Shown here: positions 13,377 through 25,504 of the stretch, piece by piece | Numbering within the stretch: position 1 is the stretch's first letter | How the letters are laid out: every line of letters starts with the position of its first letter | NCBI GenBank assembly: GCA_000499405.2 | Contig: HG738137.1 | Location: forward strand, 11,964,121-12,028,120 | DNA: 64,000 bases | Reading direction: 5' to 3' | Origin: Onchocerca volvulus | Taxonomy: Eukaryota; Nematoda; Chromadorea; Rhabditida; Onchocercidae | Position numbers and translations under genes: made by a program | Notes under the pieces: model-generated | Seen by the model: the letters and a program-made list of their open reading frames with translations, nothing else | Database searches by the model: none | Told to the model about the DNA's origin: nothing

Positions 13377-13546
13377 AAATATGAGTAAACAATGATTCAT
13401 GTAATAAATCGTATTATTGAATGAATATCAATAATCAGGTCAATCGATTGAAATATTACTATTAAAATATGAGTAAACAGCGATTTATGTAAGAAATCGT
13501 ATTGTTGAATGAATATCAATAATCAGGTCAATCGACTGAAATTTAG
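13377..13546 (+). repeat. Tandem duplication, two copies of ~88 bp
   Basis: Copy 1 starts at 13377 and copy 2 at 13465, both reading AAATATGAGTAAACA and later GAATGAATATCAATAATCAGG. Only a few substitutions separate them. A more decayed third version (TTGAATGAACATGATAATTGG) appears near 13739-13841. Confidence 0.85.
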
Positions 13547-13848
13547 CCAATTTTACTAATATTGAATGCAGCCGTTAGAATAAAATACCGATTATTCATT
13601 AACATTATATGAATAATTCAACGAAAAATAATTTAACTTCAACTGAAATACAAAAGTTGAAAAAAATTATGAAATAATCAAAAATGATTCATTTGCATAT
13701 TTTAGTAATTCCTTTTCTGCATTTAATATAAATTGTGTTATTGAATGAACATGATAATTGGATTAATTCACGAAATATAACATTGTAATAATAACGACTG
13801 AATTATGAAATAAACACAATAATCGATTGAAATATAGCCATCAGATCC

Positions 13849-14506
13849 AGCTAATCTATAGGGGCCGGCCACGCTTCACATATCCGACTCCAGCTAGTCT
13901 ATATAAATAAAAATGTAAACGTTTGTTCAAAATCTTAAATCTCCGAAAGTTTTTATCTATTGCTTTCAAATTTTGACAGAAATGGAACATGGTCTTCGTT
14001 TAGTTAATTGAAATATGCGCATACTTTACCGAGCTTCCTGAGCGTTGCATATTGAAGGTCGCGTCCACTTTACAGAAAGTAAACGTGAATAAATTCAGTT
14101 CGCTCCCTTCCATTTTTCATTGGTATGACAGGTTAAAAAAAGTAGATATATCTATTTAAAAACACGCAAAAAAATTTCAAAAACGTCATGTCAAAATTTC
14201 GAATTAATCGGTCTAGAACTTGAAACGTCGCAGGAAGTAGCCGCAATCAGTGCAAAAAGTAGGCGTGGTGAATAAATTCTGTCCGCTTATGAATATGTGG
14301 TGTAGGGTGGAGTCAAAAATTTCAGTCCATTCACTTATTTTTAGTTTTCTCGGATGCGAAACGTGAAAAAAAAAGCAAATATGCTTGTATAAAAACACGC
14401 GCCAATTCGAATGCAAGATTGTGCCAAAATTTAAAAGCAGTCGGTGAAGAACTTGTAACATTTTGAAAAGATCAACAAGGAGCATTTACATTTTTATTTA
14501 TATAGA
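13849..14506 (-). mobile_element. Helitron-like non-autonomous element, copy A (left boundary approximate)
   Basis: Read on the minus strand it starts TCTATATAAATAAAAATG at 14506 and ends near 13849 after a TGTGAAGCGTGGCCGG block and an AGCTGG/AGCTAG-like end. The segment CTATATAAATAAAAATGTAAA at 13899-13919 is repeated inverted at 14485-14505. Helitron features: a TC start, a GC-rich stretch before a CTRR-type end, and no protein coding. The same end block is found in copy B at 38321-38554. The interior is decayed; the ORF at 14213-14485 (minus) has no recognisable domain. The family assignment is inference from terminal motifs only. Confidence 0.55.
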
Positions 14507-16105
14507 ATTAAATGCAGAAAAGAAATTAACTGAAATATGCGAATAAAAAATATATGTTGAGTTTCAGATCATTAGAAGGAAATGCTGATTATTTACTAAT
14601 ATTGTTAAAAATTTATTAAATTTAAAAAAAATTGCCAAAAAAAAAGTCAACCGAAATATTTGAAATTCATATTTATTTGCTCATTTATTATTTTGAATCC
14701 ATTGATTCTTTTGAAAATCAAATAATTTCTTTGGAAATATTTTTAAATTGATTTGAAATTATTTTATATTTGAAATTAAATTTGATTATGTAATATTCAC
14801 TGCTCTCATTTCTTCCTTTATGATCAATTTTTTTTTGGATGAACAAGAAGATAAAAGAGAAAAAATGATTATTAGGCAGAAAATATTGCAATTTGTGTTA
14901 ATAATTGTAAAAAAAAAAAAAAAAAACTATATTTAAATAAAAGTTTTGATTCGATGATTTGGGCCGGAAAACTTTTGCATAGTTCCTAAATTCAGATCTC
15001 AATTAAAACTTTAACACAATCTCAATTAAACTTTCCATTATCTTTCTTGATTTCGAAATTTTGTATTTTTCGTAATGATTAACCTGAAGTTGATCTTAAA
15101 GATATTAGGATTGTCCCAAAACTGGTATTTTAGAAAGTTTCGCTTAACGAATTACAATTTTACAGTTATTATCAATTGAATAAATTATAACAAATTTGTT
15201 CTCTAACTTTCATTATTTATTCAATATTAATAGAATAATTGTTAATAATAATCGTTGCATTTTGTTCAAAAAAAAAAAAAATGCTTGAAAATTTTTGTTT
15301 GAATATTTGAATTCCCCAAATATCTGCTAATTTTTAGCAGAAATTTTGATTATTTTCTTTTTTGATTACTAATTTTCATTTTGAAAATGCGGTTAATGCG
15401 AAAAATACCGCGGAAACTGAGCATCTTGCAAATGAATCATTCTAATCAGATGAATTTTTTAGTGATAAATAGAAAAATTGGGAAATTTTAGTGAAATGTC
15501 ACAAATTACAGTGATTTTACTTATTATTTTTTAATGATAGTAGGATAAATGATGATTAGATATGAATGAATAGATTTTCGAAAAAATATTGGGAGAATGA
15601 TTTAAAATAATTTAAAAATTAAATCATTTAATTGTCTGATCAATCTTTTTCAATAGCATCACAATATCTGAATGTTGTGGAAGAGATGAAATTCAAATTT
15701 ATCTTAAATGAATTATCATTTATAAATTAATTTATGATATAATGCAATATTTATGGCATATAATATTTTTAAAAATGTATTTTTTTTTTTCTTTCAATAC
15801 TCAAATACATTCAGATAGCATTATGCTATTGAAAAATTAGGATATAAATAATAAGCAAAAGAAAGAAAAAGGAAACTTTTTTTTTTTCAATTTCAAATAT
15901 TTCTTAAATTAAATACTAAATAAACAAAATAGCACTTGCATCTATTTGGCAAAAAAAAAAAAAAAAAAAAAAATTAAAGGTGAATTTTCAAGGTAAGTAT
16001 TGTATATTATACTTTCTGTTTCAAGTAATCATATATTTATACAAGTAATGAATTCTGTCCAAATTAATAGCTTATTATTTGTTTGAATTTTTAATAATTT
16101 CTTTA

Positions 16106-19100
16106 TCACAATCGTACTGCAATACTGTAAATAATACCATTATCAAAAATATTAATAGTTTTTGTTGTATCATCATACTGTACACTTGATGGTATTCCAT
16201 ATCGTTTCCAACTACCTATTTCTTGAATATTATCGAAAAATTTGTCATTACCAAAATCATAAATAATATTTAAAATATTTGAGGTAACATTTTGAGTTAT
16301 GGTATATAAATGATTACAAGCAATGAATGCATTCACAATAGTTTTTGTATCCAAAAATTGTAGAATCCATGATTTACGTTCCGTAAGTGATACGCAATCA
16401 CGTAACGATGCTTTTAGCGTACCATCTACAACGGAATGATATAGAATCCATAAGTTGCCACCATCATTTTCCAAATCCAGATATGAATGAGAAAATTTAT
16501 AGATTGGGATCTGAAAATTTGAAAATTTTTGCATTTTTTCTAAAAAATTATTAGTAAAATTTAAAATTGAAAATACATTTTTATACCAATTTGAAAAAAT
16601 TTCGCTTGTATCAAATCAATTTTGTTATAATTTAGCTGAGATTAGTTTCCATAAATTTTAAGAAGTTTTAATTTTTTTTTTTATTTTTTGTTTTTTTAGA
16701 AATTTCAATTTAATCAACAAATCAATAATCATATGTGAAGCATTACTGCATATCTTATCTTATCGATAAATTATTTATGCCATCGCTTAAAATTTAAATT
16801 TTAAATTGAAAAGAACAGCAATTTAAATGAATCGAAAGATTCCCCTCAATTTTTTTTTTCGTTTTTGAAACGAAAGGGAAAAAAAGACGATCTGATGGGC
16901 AAATTAAAATTAACAAATTAGTCAAATAAAATGTTCAACTTTTTATGAATTCAGCAAATTAAATCGTTTCCGGAAATTGAATTTAAAAAAAAAAAGAAAG
17001 AAAAATTTGTTGGAATATATCAGATATCATAGATGAAGGAAAATAAATAATTTGTAATTTCCTTTTCCACATGAAAACTCCTAATTTTCATATCAGTTAA
17101 TCAAAAGATCGTATAATCATTTCAAAACATATCAGACTGGACATGAGGCATAATGTCACCATCACATATGGTCAGTGGTCAGTGGTAAGCTCGGAATTTT
17201 ATATGAGATGAAGATGATATGTCATAAGTGACTGATTGAGGATTGTAGAAACCGATCATTTCCCTTTGATATGAGTATGATTTGGATAAATTTGCATAAA
17301 ATCAAAGATGCTTCGTCTGTTTCAAAATCCACTAATTTCTGTTACGGTATTAAATCTAAAGATTTGACATGAACAATTCAATCAAAGAATGAAGTTTTGT
17401 CAAGAAAATCACGTTTCATCTAGAAGTAATAATTAAAGTACAAAGAACAGAAGTTTATCTGATCTGGGATCAAGGAACTAAGTACAGATATGTATTAATG
17501 TCATTCAGATTTAATTGCCGCTATTTCCTAGCTAAATTATTTCTTTCTTGGCTAAATCCAAATTTAATTGCCGCTTTTTCTTGGCTACTTTTACTTGTAG
17601 TCTTTTTGCGAACGACAGATAGACTATTTAATCGATCCCGACTTGGTAAAAACTTTCCAATACCGAAAAATATGCTACGCTCCAATAATACAATTGAAAA
17701 TTGAATTAAGAAAAGAATTCCTTCTTTCGTTTCCGGAAAATATGTTATGTTGAAGCGTTGGATAAAATTGTGATAATTTCATTAGCATAATTGCCTCCAA
17801 AATTTTTTGCATTTTTCTTTTTTTTTTAAAAAAAAAAAAGTAAATATTTGGGAATCTTCAGATTTTATCTAAAGATAAATTAATAATTAAAAGAAATTCT
17901 TGTTTTAGGTTTACAAAACACAAGTAAAATATCGAATATAATTGCACACAATGTAAGTATAATAGCATGCATTTAGTGATAATGAAAGATTCTGATTTTG
18001 CATATTTGCATGCAAATGCAATTAAGATTATCATAATTTTAATAATAACTTCGTTGATAACTTCGAATTATTTAATTATTAATATATTTTAAATATAATT
18101 TAAAATTTAGAACAAACTTTTGTTTGGAAGTTTAGAAGAGAATTTAAAACAAACTTTTGAAGCACTAATTGCCGCACTTTTTGAGCGTTGTTTATCAATT
18201 TGATATGAATAAATATGCGAAGTTGCTGATGCATAATAAATAAAAATATTTCCATTACATGCCGTATTATCTGTACCAACAAATTGGGCAGAATCCAAGG
18301 AATGCACTGCAGCTGGATGCGAAAATCGTAAATCAGTTAGATTACTGTATTCAAAAATATTATATCCCAACGAATATTCAGTCTAAAAAAAAAGTTTTTC
18401 TTTTTTTTAAAAAAATTAAAATAAAAATTAAACCGCTTTTTCATCTAATAATTGAGCTCAAAAATTTGTCCCTTCACTATCTTTCTTAATATATTAAACT
18501 TTCATGTATCGCAATGATGTAAAATTCTACAAGATATTTCAATTTGCAACTTAAATATTATTCCATTTCTACAGTAATTCTACAGTATTCTACGATGAGG
18601 TTGCAAGTGAATTATACTTTATTGACTACAAATGGTTGACAGTAATCATTAATAAATAATGAACTAATTTGGTTGTAATGTAAAATGGTTAATTGTAATT
18701 TTATGAAAGATGGAATTCAAAAAGTTTGAAATGGTTTCAAACCTGAAACCAACGTTTACCATATCGAACAATGCCACCAATTCTATTCAAACGACGAGCC
18801 AAAATATGTGGTCGAGAAATTGACTTAATTAGGCCGCAGCCTGAAGATTGAAAGGAAGTTTCCATTTTTTAAAATATTGTTTTTGTTTTCCCAGATTTAT
18901 AAATTACCGGAAAATACCAACTTATTTGTCTGAGTCAAAATAATGAATGAAACTGCTTGAAAATTGAAAACTTTGAAGGATCTTCCAGAAGATTATATTA
19001 GGTTTTGAGGAAATTTATAAAAATGCAACTATTACAATTGCGACAAAGATTAAGAGTAAAAGTTAAAACAGTGAAATTGAAAAGACAGGATTCTTAAAAA

Positions 19101-20803
19101 TAGCATATTTATAAATTATAGGATATTTTTACTCTTGTAGAATGGTTCTTTTTTAGATTTGGAATCAATTATTAAAAAATTTGACGCAAATCGCAGAATT
19201 TAAATCTAATAAAATTTTGAGCTACGATATAGAAAAACAGGAATTATAATATTAGATTTGGTATTCATAAATTTCATTTCTATTTCCTGGTGTTTTTGCG
19301 TTAAATAATCGATATAAAAAAGAATTTTTCAAATTCCGGATTAGTTTACAAATAGATAAAGGCTCTGGATTATATGGTCTAAAAAATAATTTCTATTATT
19401 AAATGCTTCTGTTTTATATAGTATTACTTTTTTTTGTGGGAAAGAATTTAATTAATGAATTTCCTCTTCCTGACAGCTTTGGTCATCAAGCTACTAATAA
19501 TTTAAAAAGAAAAAAAAAAGAGTTGTAACATTAACAGTCGTTCACGACAGAATTCATTTATGATAGGATTCATCTAGGATATATTGCAGCAGATTTCATA
19601 TGGATTTATATACGATAGGATTCATTTATGATAAATTCACTTACAACAAGATTCATATACAACAGAATTCACTTAAGATAAAACTCAATTATGACAGGAT
19701 TCATTTATGACAGGATTTATTTACGATAGAATTCATTTGCGACTCTTACAATAAGATTCATGCAGCATAAAATTTATTTACGATAGGATTCATTTATGAT
19801 CGAATTCATTTACGCAGAGTTCACTTATAAAATTTAATTTCATAATATTTACGATAGAATTCACAGAAGCTTCTAAATCTTTTAGTTTGCTATCCAAATA
19901 GTTTTCAATAATTTTTCTACAACATTACCTCGTTTATTCAAGTGTTTTGGTCCATTGCTATGATTTGTAATATTTTTTGCATAATTCCATTGATGTTTCC
20001 TGCGTCGTTTGCTATGTTTCTCACAAATAGCTTTCAATGATTTATCCTAAAATATCAACCAGGAAACATGCACCGGAATTATCCGAAGGAAATAATACGG
20101 TAGAATGTTAAAGCATTATTTAATGTTTTGAATTTTCCTAACATATCATTAATTAGCAGCGTTATTTTATAAAAATTTTAAATTTCAAATGAAGAATACT
20201 CATAATTTATGCATATATTTAATTATATCTTTAATTTTTTCTAACTGATTTAATTTCGCATTTTAGCAAAATTTTCAAAACTGTATATTTAAAAAAAAAA
20301 AAAAAAAAAAAGAAAGAAAAAAAATAAATATATGACACAATAATTTCGGGTAAAAATTTCAACTTAAAAAAATAAAAATAGAAATTTCTTTTCGGATTAT
20401 AAAATTAACCGAAATTTGAGCATAAACTGGAAGATATAATGTTGATGATAAATCTGTGGATTTCCATTCATCGCTATTTTCAATATTACGTATTTCTCGT
20501 CGATATCGTATATGATTTTTTGCTATTATTCCATTTGCATCATTTTGTTGATTGATCAATTCCGATGGCTAAAATTTTAAAAAGATCCTTAAATTCCTCT
20601 TTTTTTTTCGCAAAAATGATCTGCCAAACTTTTTATTTTTCATATTTCTCAATTGTCTACACTTAATGTTTAAAAAATTAGTGATTTTAGAAAACATTTA
20701 CCTGTTGCAGTATTAAAATTCCGATAATTATTGCTTCGAGAAATATAATAGTAGCAAGAAAAATGATAATCGAACGAATGGATAATGTTTTATTGTGAAA
20801 CAT
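16106..20803 (-). CDS. Type II membrane protein with C-terminal olfactomedin domain
   Basis: Exons, all complement: 20702-20803, 20410-20568, 19929-20046, 18743-18840, 18155-18382, 16106-16510; 369 aa, phases match at each join. Residues ~8-31 are a hydrophobic anchor (SIRSIIIFLATIIFLEAIII) after a short basic start, so the rest is outside the cell. Residues ~88-126 are basic and variable. The olfactomedin domain spans ~127-369: C128 (CGLIKSISRPHIL), YDLE-type block LDLENDGGNLWILY, C300 (VNAFIACNHLYTI) and the closing INIFDNGIIYSI. C128 and C300 should form the family disulfide; D251, N295 and D358 match the calcium-binding residues of myocilin. Relatives include gliomedin and C. elegans UNC-122, which act in cell adhesion and neuromuscular function, but those carry collagen repeats that are absent here. 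The exact orthologue is uncertain. Confidence 0.87.
19541..19862 (+). repeat. Degenerate ~18-bp minisatellite in the olfactomedin gene intron
   Basis: Around 16-18 decayed copies of a unit close to GATAGGATTCATTTAY, for example GATAGGATTCATTTATGA and GACAGGATTCATTTATGA. It lies wholly inside intron 3 (18841-19928). Confidence 0.8.
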
Positions 20804-21202
20804 CAATGAAATATTACCAAAAAGTAATAATTTGAAATAATTTTTTCGAATACTATAATAGGTTCATTCCAAGTCTTTAATTATAATTTTGAAGAATTTC
20901 TCTTTTTCTTTTCTCTTTTTTCCCATTTCATTATATCAGAAATAGAAATATAATTTAAAATTGTATTATAAAAAAGAGATTAAAAAAGCGATAAAATGCT
21001 TAAATTGTTTTAGTGAATTTACTATTAAAGTGATGAAAAAGGAAAATGAGAGAAAAGAAGAAGTTGAAGTGATTAATTAATAACAAGCAAAAAATTTCCA
21101 ACATGACCCAATGAAAAGACACTACAATCGAAATGCTCCCACATTCTGGTGACACTTTCTTTTTCGAGATTACTATGCTTATTATTAAAACAACTTTAAT
21201 TT

Positions 21203-21649
21203 AACACATGGTTCATCCCACAGCGTCAGTTCTGCTTATTAAAAATGGCCCACTTGAAACACACATTCAATGTTAACGTGTCATTCAAGCAAGCAAGACG
21301 TCATACTCATTGAAATTTTGAGAATGGGTTGAAGACGTTTCGTCTCACAATTCCTCTAATCATTCGCTTTACCGAATATAACAGCTTCATTGCGCACTTC
21401 AGCCATTCTGAGGAAATCTTAGAGGGAACGAACTATTAGATTGTTCGATTGATCTTTCGCTTCTATACCAAAGTCAGACGATCGATTTGCACATCGATTT
21501 GCACGTTTTTTCGTGAATTCAATTCGGATAATCATAAAGCGGGAAGAATTCTAATCATTTCACTCAACATTTGGTTCATCCTACAGCGCCAGTTCTGTTT
21601 ACCAAAAATGATCCATTTGGAGCACACATTCAATGTCTACGCTTTATTC
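21203..21649 (+). repeat. Pair of 84-bp direct repeats (21203-21286 and 21566-21649)
   Basis: Both copies share GGTTCATCC.ACAGCG.CAG and CACACATTCAATGT blocks; by eye about 80% identical over 84 positions with no gaps. The 280 bp between them is unique. They may be a decayed duplication or the long repeats of an old mobile element. Confidence 0.75.
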
Positions 21650-22553
21650 TTTATGAGCAAAGGTCTCGTCATCCAATGTATTCCTCTTTCCTCCACCCTC
21701 TAAACTCATTTCTCCCGCCTCTTAATATTTCTCCAATAAATGCTCGATGAGTTAAAGAGCTTAAAAGCTTTTTCGCTATACATATACTATAATTTCAAAT
21801 AATTATTTCCTTTCTAAAACAATTACCTTTTAAAGAGTATGTTTGTTTCTGGTAAATGTGAATTTGTCCATTTATTTGTTTATTTAATCCATTCATACAT
21901 ATGTATAACAAATAATTACAATGAAGAATAAACAATAAAACAAAATGATAAATTTGCTCAAAAATTTATAAATTTAATTCTCAAAAAATAAAAAAATGTA
22001 ATGAGGAAATGAAAAGAAAGTGAAGACGAAGAATGATAATTAATAATAATTAAATTTTTTGATTTTAATAATTATAATTGGAATGAAAAAGGTGAAAAAA
22101 AAAAGAGGGAAAGTAAAATTTTTCAATGAAAATTAGCAACTTTTTCTTTCTCTCAAAAGAAAAAAAAAAATTTTTTTTTCGAAAGTTTTCATTCCTCTGC
22201 AATTTTTGCAATATGGTACAGCAGCATTTTTCGCTTTTTTATTAACTTTTGAATTTTTTTATCTTCCTGGTCTTAATTGTTACATAGTAATTAATCATTA
22301 ATTTTCCATCTCACATCATTTTCTCACTTTTTTAAAAGAATAATTGTTATTGAAATGAAATATAGCTATTAAAAATTTTCGCATGATTTCTTTGCTTTTT
22401 TTTCCTTTTATTTGTATAAAATTGTTTGTGAAGAATTTATAATTAGGATGTATGTATTAATGATAGTTGCGATTAAAATTGAAATATATCTGCGCTTGAA
22501 TAGTTCAATTTAATTATTGAAAGCCTTAAGTTATAATTTATTTTCATTTATTA

Positions 22554-22680
22554 CCACAAATTATCAGTTGTTTACCATAAATAGATGCCAAATTCACAAA
22601 CCTTAATTTGCTGCATAAATTATCAGTTGTAAACAAATATTAAATTTACAAACTTCAGTTTGTCGCATAATTACCATTCT
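22554..22680 (+). repeat. Short direct duplication
   Basis: Two imperfect copies of about 60 bp, each with AAATTATCAGTTGT and a later CAAAC.T.A.TTTG block, immediately left of the 22698-23014 inverted-repeat element. Confidence 0.55.
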
Positions 22681-22697
22681 TTGTTGCATGCAACGGC

Positions 22698-23014
22698 AAT
22701 TAAAGTATCAGAAAAATATTTCTGATGATATAATAAAATTTTAATCAATTAAATTTATTAAATTTCACCGTATCTATTTGATTTTTTTTTTTTTGTATCA
22801 TACTAGCATATTGTTTGGACAATTTGAGTGCATTTATCATAGATGTTCAGATATAATAAATGATAACATATATTTTTAAATTATTAAATTTCCAACAAAT
22901 AAAATGAAACTTTTAATAATTAAATTTTCTTACCAATCTTACACTTAACAAAATGTTAACTTTGGAATATTTTTTCAATTTGATCATCAGAAATATTTTT
23001 CTGATACTTTAATT
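22698..23014. mobile_element. MITE-like element with perfect 32-bp terminal inverted repeats
   Basis: The left arm 22698-22729 (begins AATTAAAGTATCAGAAAAAT) is the exact reverse complement of the right arm 22983-23014. The 253-bp interior is AT-rich and non-coding. The size and structure fit a miniature inverted-repeat transposable element. I see no clear target-site duplication, so a large hairpin of another origin is possible. Confidence 0.6.
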
Positions 23015-24755
23015 CCATTTCAATTACTGATCGAATTTTTCGATCTTAATGAAATTCATGTTATTAATATCATTGACAAAAGTTGTATGCATTTTACTTT
23101 CTTTGATATTTTTTTCATGCTAATTTTTATTCAACTATGTGAAACGGATGAAAATCAAAAACTTTAAAAGAAAAAAAAAAGTTGAAATTTATCTTAAATG
23201 TATTAAAAAACGTAAAAACGTATAAATCATTCCCTTAAAAAAATTTTTTTTCAACTCAAAAACGAAACTTCCTAAAGTTCTTCAGGAATATAACATAGCA
23301 TTATGACGAATATTTATCTAAACTTTTTATTATTAATATATAACTCTTACGTCAAAGCTATGGAAACTGCAAATAAATGTCAATCTCTTTGATTAAATGT
23401 TATTATATCAAAATTTATTTGAACGGAAAATATATCATAAATGATAATATTTAAAATGCTTAATATCGTTGCAAATTTTTCATGGATAAAAAAGATGAAA
23501 TTAAAGAAAATAATTTACGTTTAAATTGAATATATTCTATACGTGATATAACACGGAACGATAATTTAATAGTAATAGAATTAAGGAATATATTAATAGA
23601 TTTTGTATTCACTTTAAATAAACTCTGAAATAATGGCGTGTTTGTTTCACTTTAATTGTTAATTAATTAAACTGTTAATTAAATTCATCTATTTTGTGCT
23701 GTTTCTATTGCTTTCAAATTAAGCAAACGTAACAAGCGTAACTAAAGAGTTTACGTTGGGTCAAAGTTAATTGCTTTTAAGTTAAACAAACGTGTCTATG
23801 TTGCCCTAAACTTAACACATAACATTAAAAAATTTTATATTACATAAACACCGTTGTCAGAAAAAAAGTGCAATCCAATATTTATTTTATTCAATGCAAA
23901 AAAATTAAAATAAATTCAGCAAAAACAAAGAAAAAAAAATGATAATTGTATAATAAATAGAAATTAAATCATTGAAATGAGTTAAATCAGATTAAAAAAA
24001 AAAGAGAATTTTCTCTTTTTGAAAAAAAAAAAAGGAAAATTATTATTACTTAACAATTACAAATGAATTATTTTAAATTAAAGGCACAAATTACATCGTT
24101 AATAAAGAAAAAAAAACATTGGTTTTAAACAAATTATAAAACAAAAGATAAATAAATCTGCATGTTTTACTTTGCATATAATTAAATTATTTAATTTACT
24201 TAAATTAATTACCGTAATTGCCACAAATTTGGTTTTTTTCATCTCTTTATCTTGCATGTTGTCTAAATACATTTATATATTTATAAAAGAAATGCTAACT
24301 GCAATTTGTTTATTTCATTTCGAATGTGTTATAGAATTTTCAAATTATTTTGATTTCAATTTTTTAAATTCACGAATTTTTTTGTTCTTATAAAAATATT
24401 CCTGATAATTACATACAAGTTAGGAATAACTCTTGCAAGTCTTCTCATTCGAAATAATGGCCGTTGTTCCATTAATTGTCTATTTCAACTTTTCGGCAAT
24501 CGGAATTTGAGTGAACAATCATTTCTAAGATTTAATCGTTAAAAATGCGAATAAAATTATGCACAAATGACTATTGAACAACAGTAATTTTTCAATTTTT
24601 GCATGATTTTCTTCATAGTTTGAAATTTTAAAATTTTCAAAATTCCGAAAATGAAATAATTAACTTTCGCTTTTCAATGATTTCACTCTAAAAGCAAACG
24701 TAAATTAGCAAAAAAAAAAAAAAAAAAAAAATTGGTTATAATAAAAAAACTTTTT

Positions 24756-24821
24756 TGATAGATTTCAACTCTTTTTTTACAAGTAAGATATGCTTGTAAA
24801 AAAAAAAGTTGAAATCTATCA
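24756..24821. other. Near-perfect hairpin, 28-29 bp stem with 9-nt loop
   Basis: Left arm 24756-24783 (TGATAGATTTCAACT...ACAAG), loop 24784-24792, right arm 24793-24821 its reverse complement apart from one mismatch and one length difference in the A/T run. Total 66 nt, within the size of nematode microRNA precursors, but the stem includes a long A/T tract. Confidence 0.7.
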
Positions 24822-25498
24822 GAAAAGACATGAAAAAATGTTTTAATAAAAATGAAAAAATAAAGTCATATTTAATCAATCAAACAATTAAATTAGTTTA
24901 AAAAAATGGAATTTTTTTAAGATTTCGAAAATTTGTTAATTATTGGAAACTGTGCAATTCTTTGTTGCAATCATGGTTTTGTATAAAAAAATGTTTATGT
25001 ATCTATATATTTTATCAATTCACAGTATGAAATCTACCGTAATGGCAGCAACATTACGATATTCCATACTGTAATGTTGATATTCCAGACATCTTTGCTG
25101 GAATGATAATGATAACGATCATTTAATTAAACAATGACCGAATAATTCATTCGTTCTGTTCAAGATTGTAATCACACTATCAGAATCGGATAATAATCGG
25201 ATAATTCTTCAAAATCATTAATAAGCATCTAATAAAGTTGATTCCTGACGATGCAAATTTTTTCAACAATTAATTATAATTAAAAAATTGCAAAATTTTG
25301 AAGATAAATTTCAATTTAAATTTTCAAATTATTGTCTTCTTTTTTTCTCACAAAACAAAAACATATAAATGGTCCTAAACGAATAAAAGTTGTTACATTT
25401 GAAAAGAATAAAATAAAGTAAACGATATTTGAAATTTCGAAAAAAAAAAAAAAAAAAGGAAAATTCAAAAAAAAAGTAGCTTTTGAAGCAAAATTAAT

Positions 25499-25504
25499 TT
25501 TATT
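25499..25504 (-). terminator. Poly-A signal overlapping the stop codon of the C2 gene
   Basis: Minus-strand TGAATAAA: the final A of the TGA stop (25506-25504) is the first base of AATAAA. If used, the 3' UTR would be only about 10-20 nt. Confidence 0.5.

Larger units (their letters stand above)
11809..16105. other. Intergenic region upstream of fath-1
   Basis: 4.3 kb between the fath-1 start and the 3' end of the olfactomedin gene. It contains a CT-rich tract (12067-12118), several hundred bases of A/T-only low complexity (12150-13080), a tandem duplication (13377-13546), and the Helitron-like element (13849-14506). The remaining 14510-16105 is AT-rich with A-runs at about 14910, 15270 and 15953. 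I see no exon that I can support. Confidence 0.6.
20804..25498. other. Intergenic region upstream of the olfactomedin gene
   Basis: 4.7 kb. It holds direct repeats at 21203-21286/21566-21649 and 22554-22680, the 32-bp inverted-repeat element 22698-23014, and the hairpin 24756-24821. The stretch 21100-21780 is less AT-rich than the rest and lies 0.3-1 kb upstream of the olfactomedin start codon, so it may include its promoter. No exon could be supported. Confidence 0.6.

Noticed and set aside
14213..14485. 90-codon ORF inside Helitron-like copy A
   Set aside because: No Rep, helicase or other domain; non-autonomous elements of this size are non-coding.
17498..17704. Plus-strand hydrophobic ORF (FLSWLNPNLIAAFSWLLLLV) recalling an ABC-transporter segment
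   Set aside because: It lies in an intron of the olfactomedin gene, arises largely from a local direct repeat (TTTAATTGCCGCT.TTTC), and has no partner exons.
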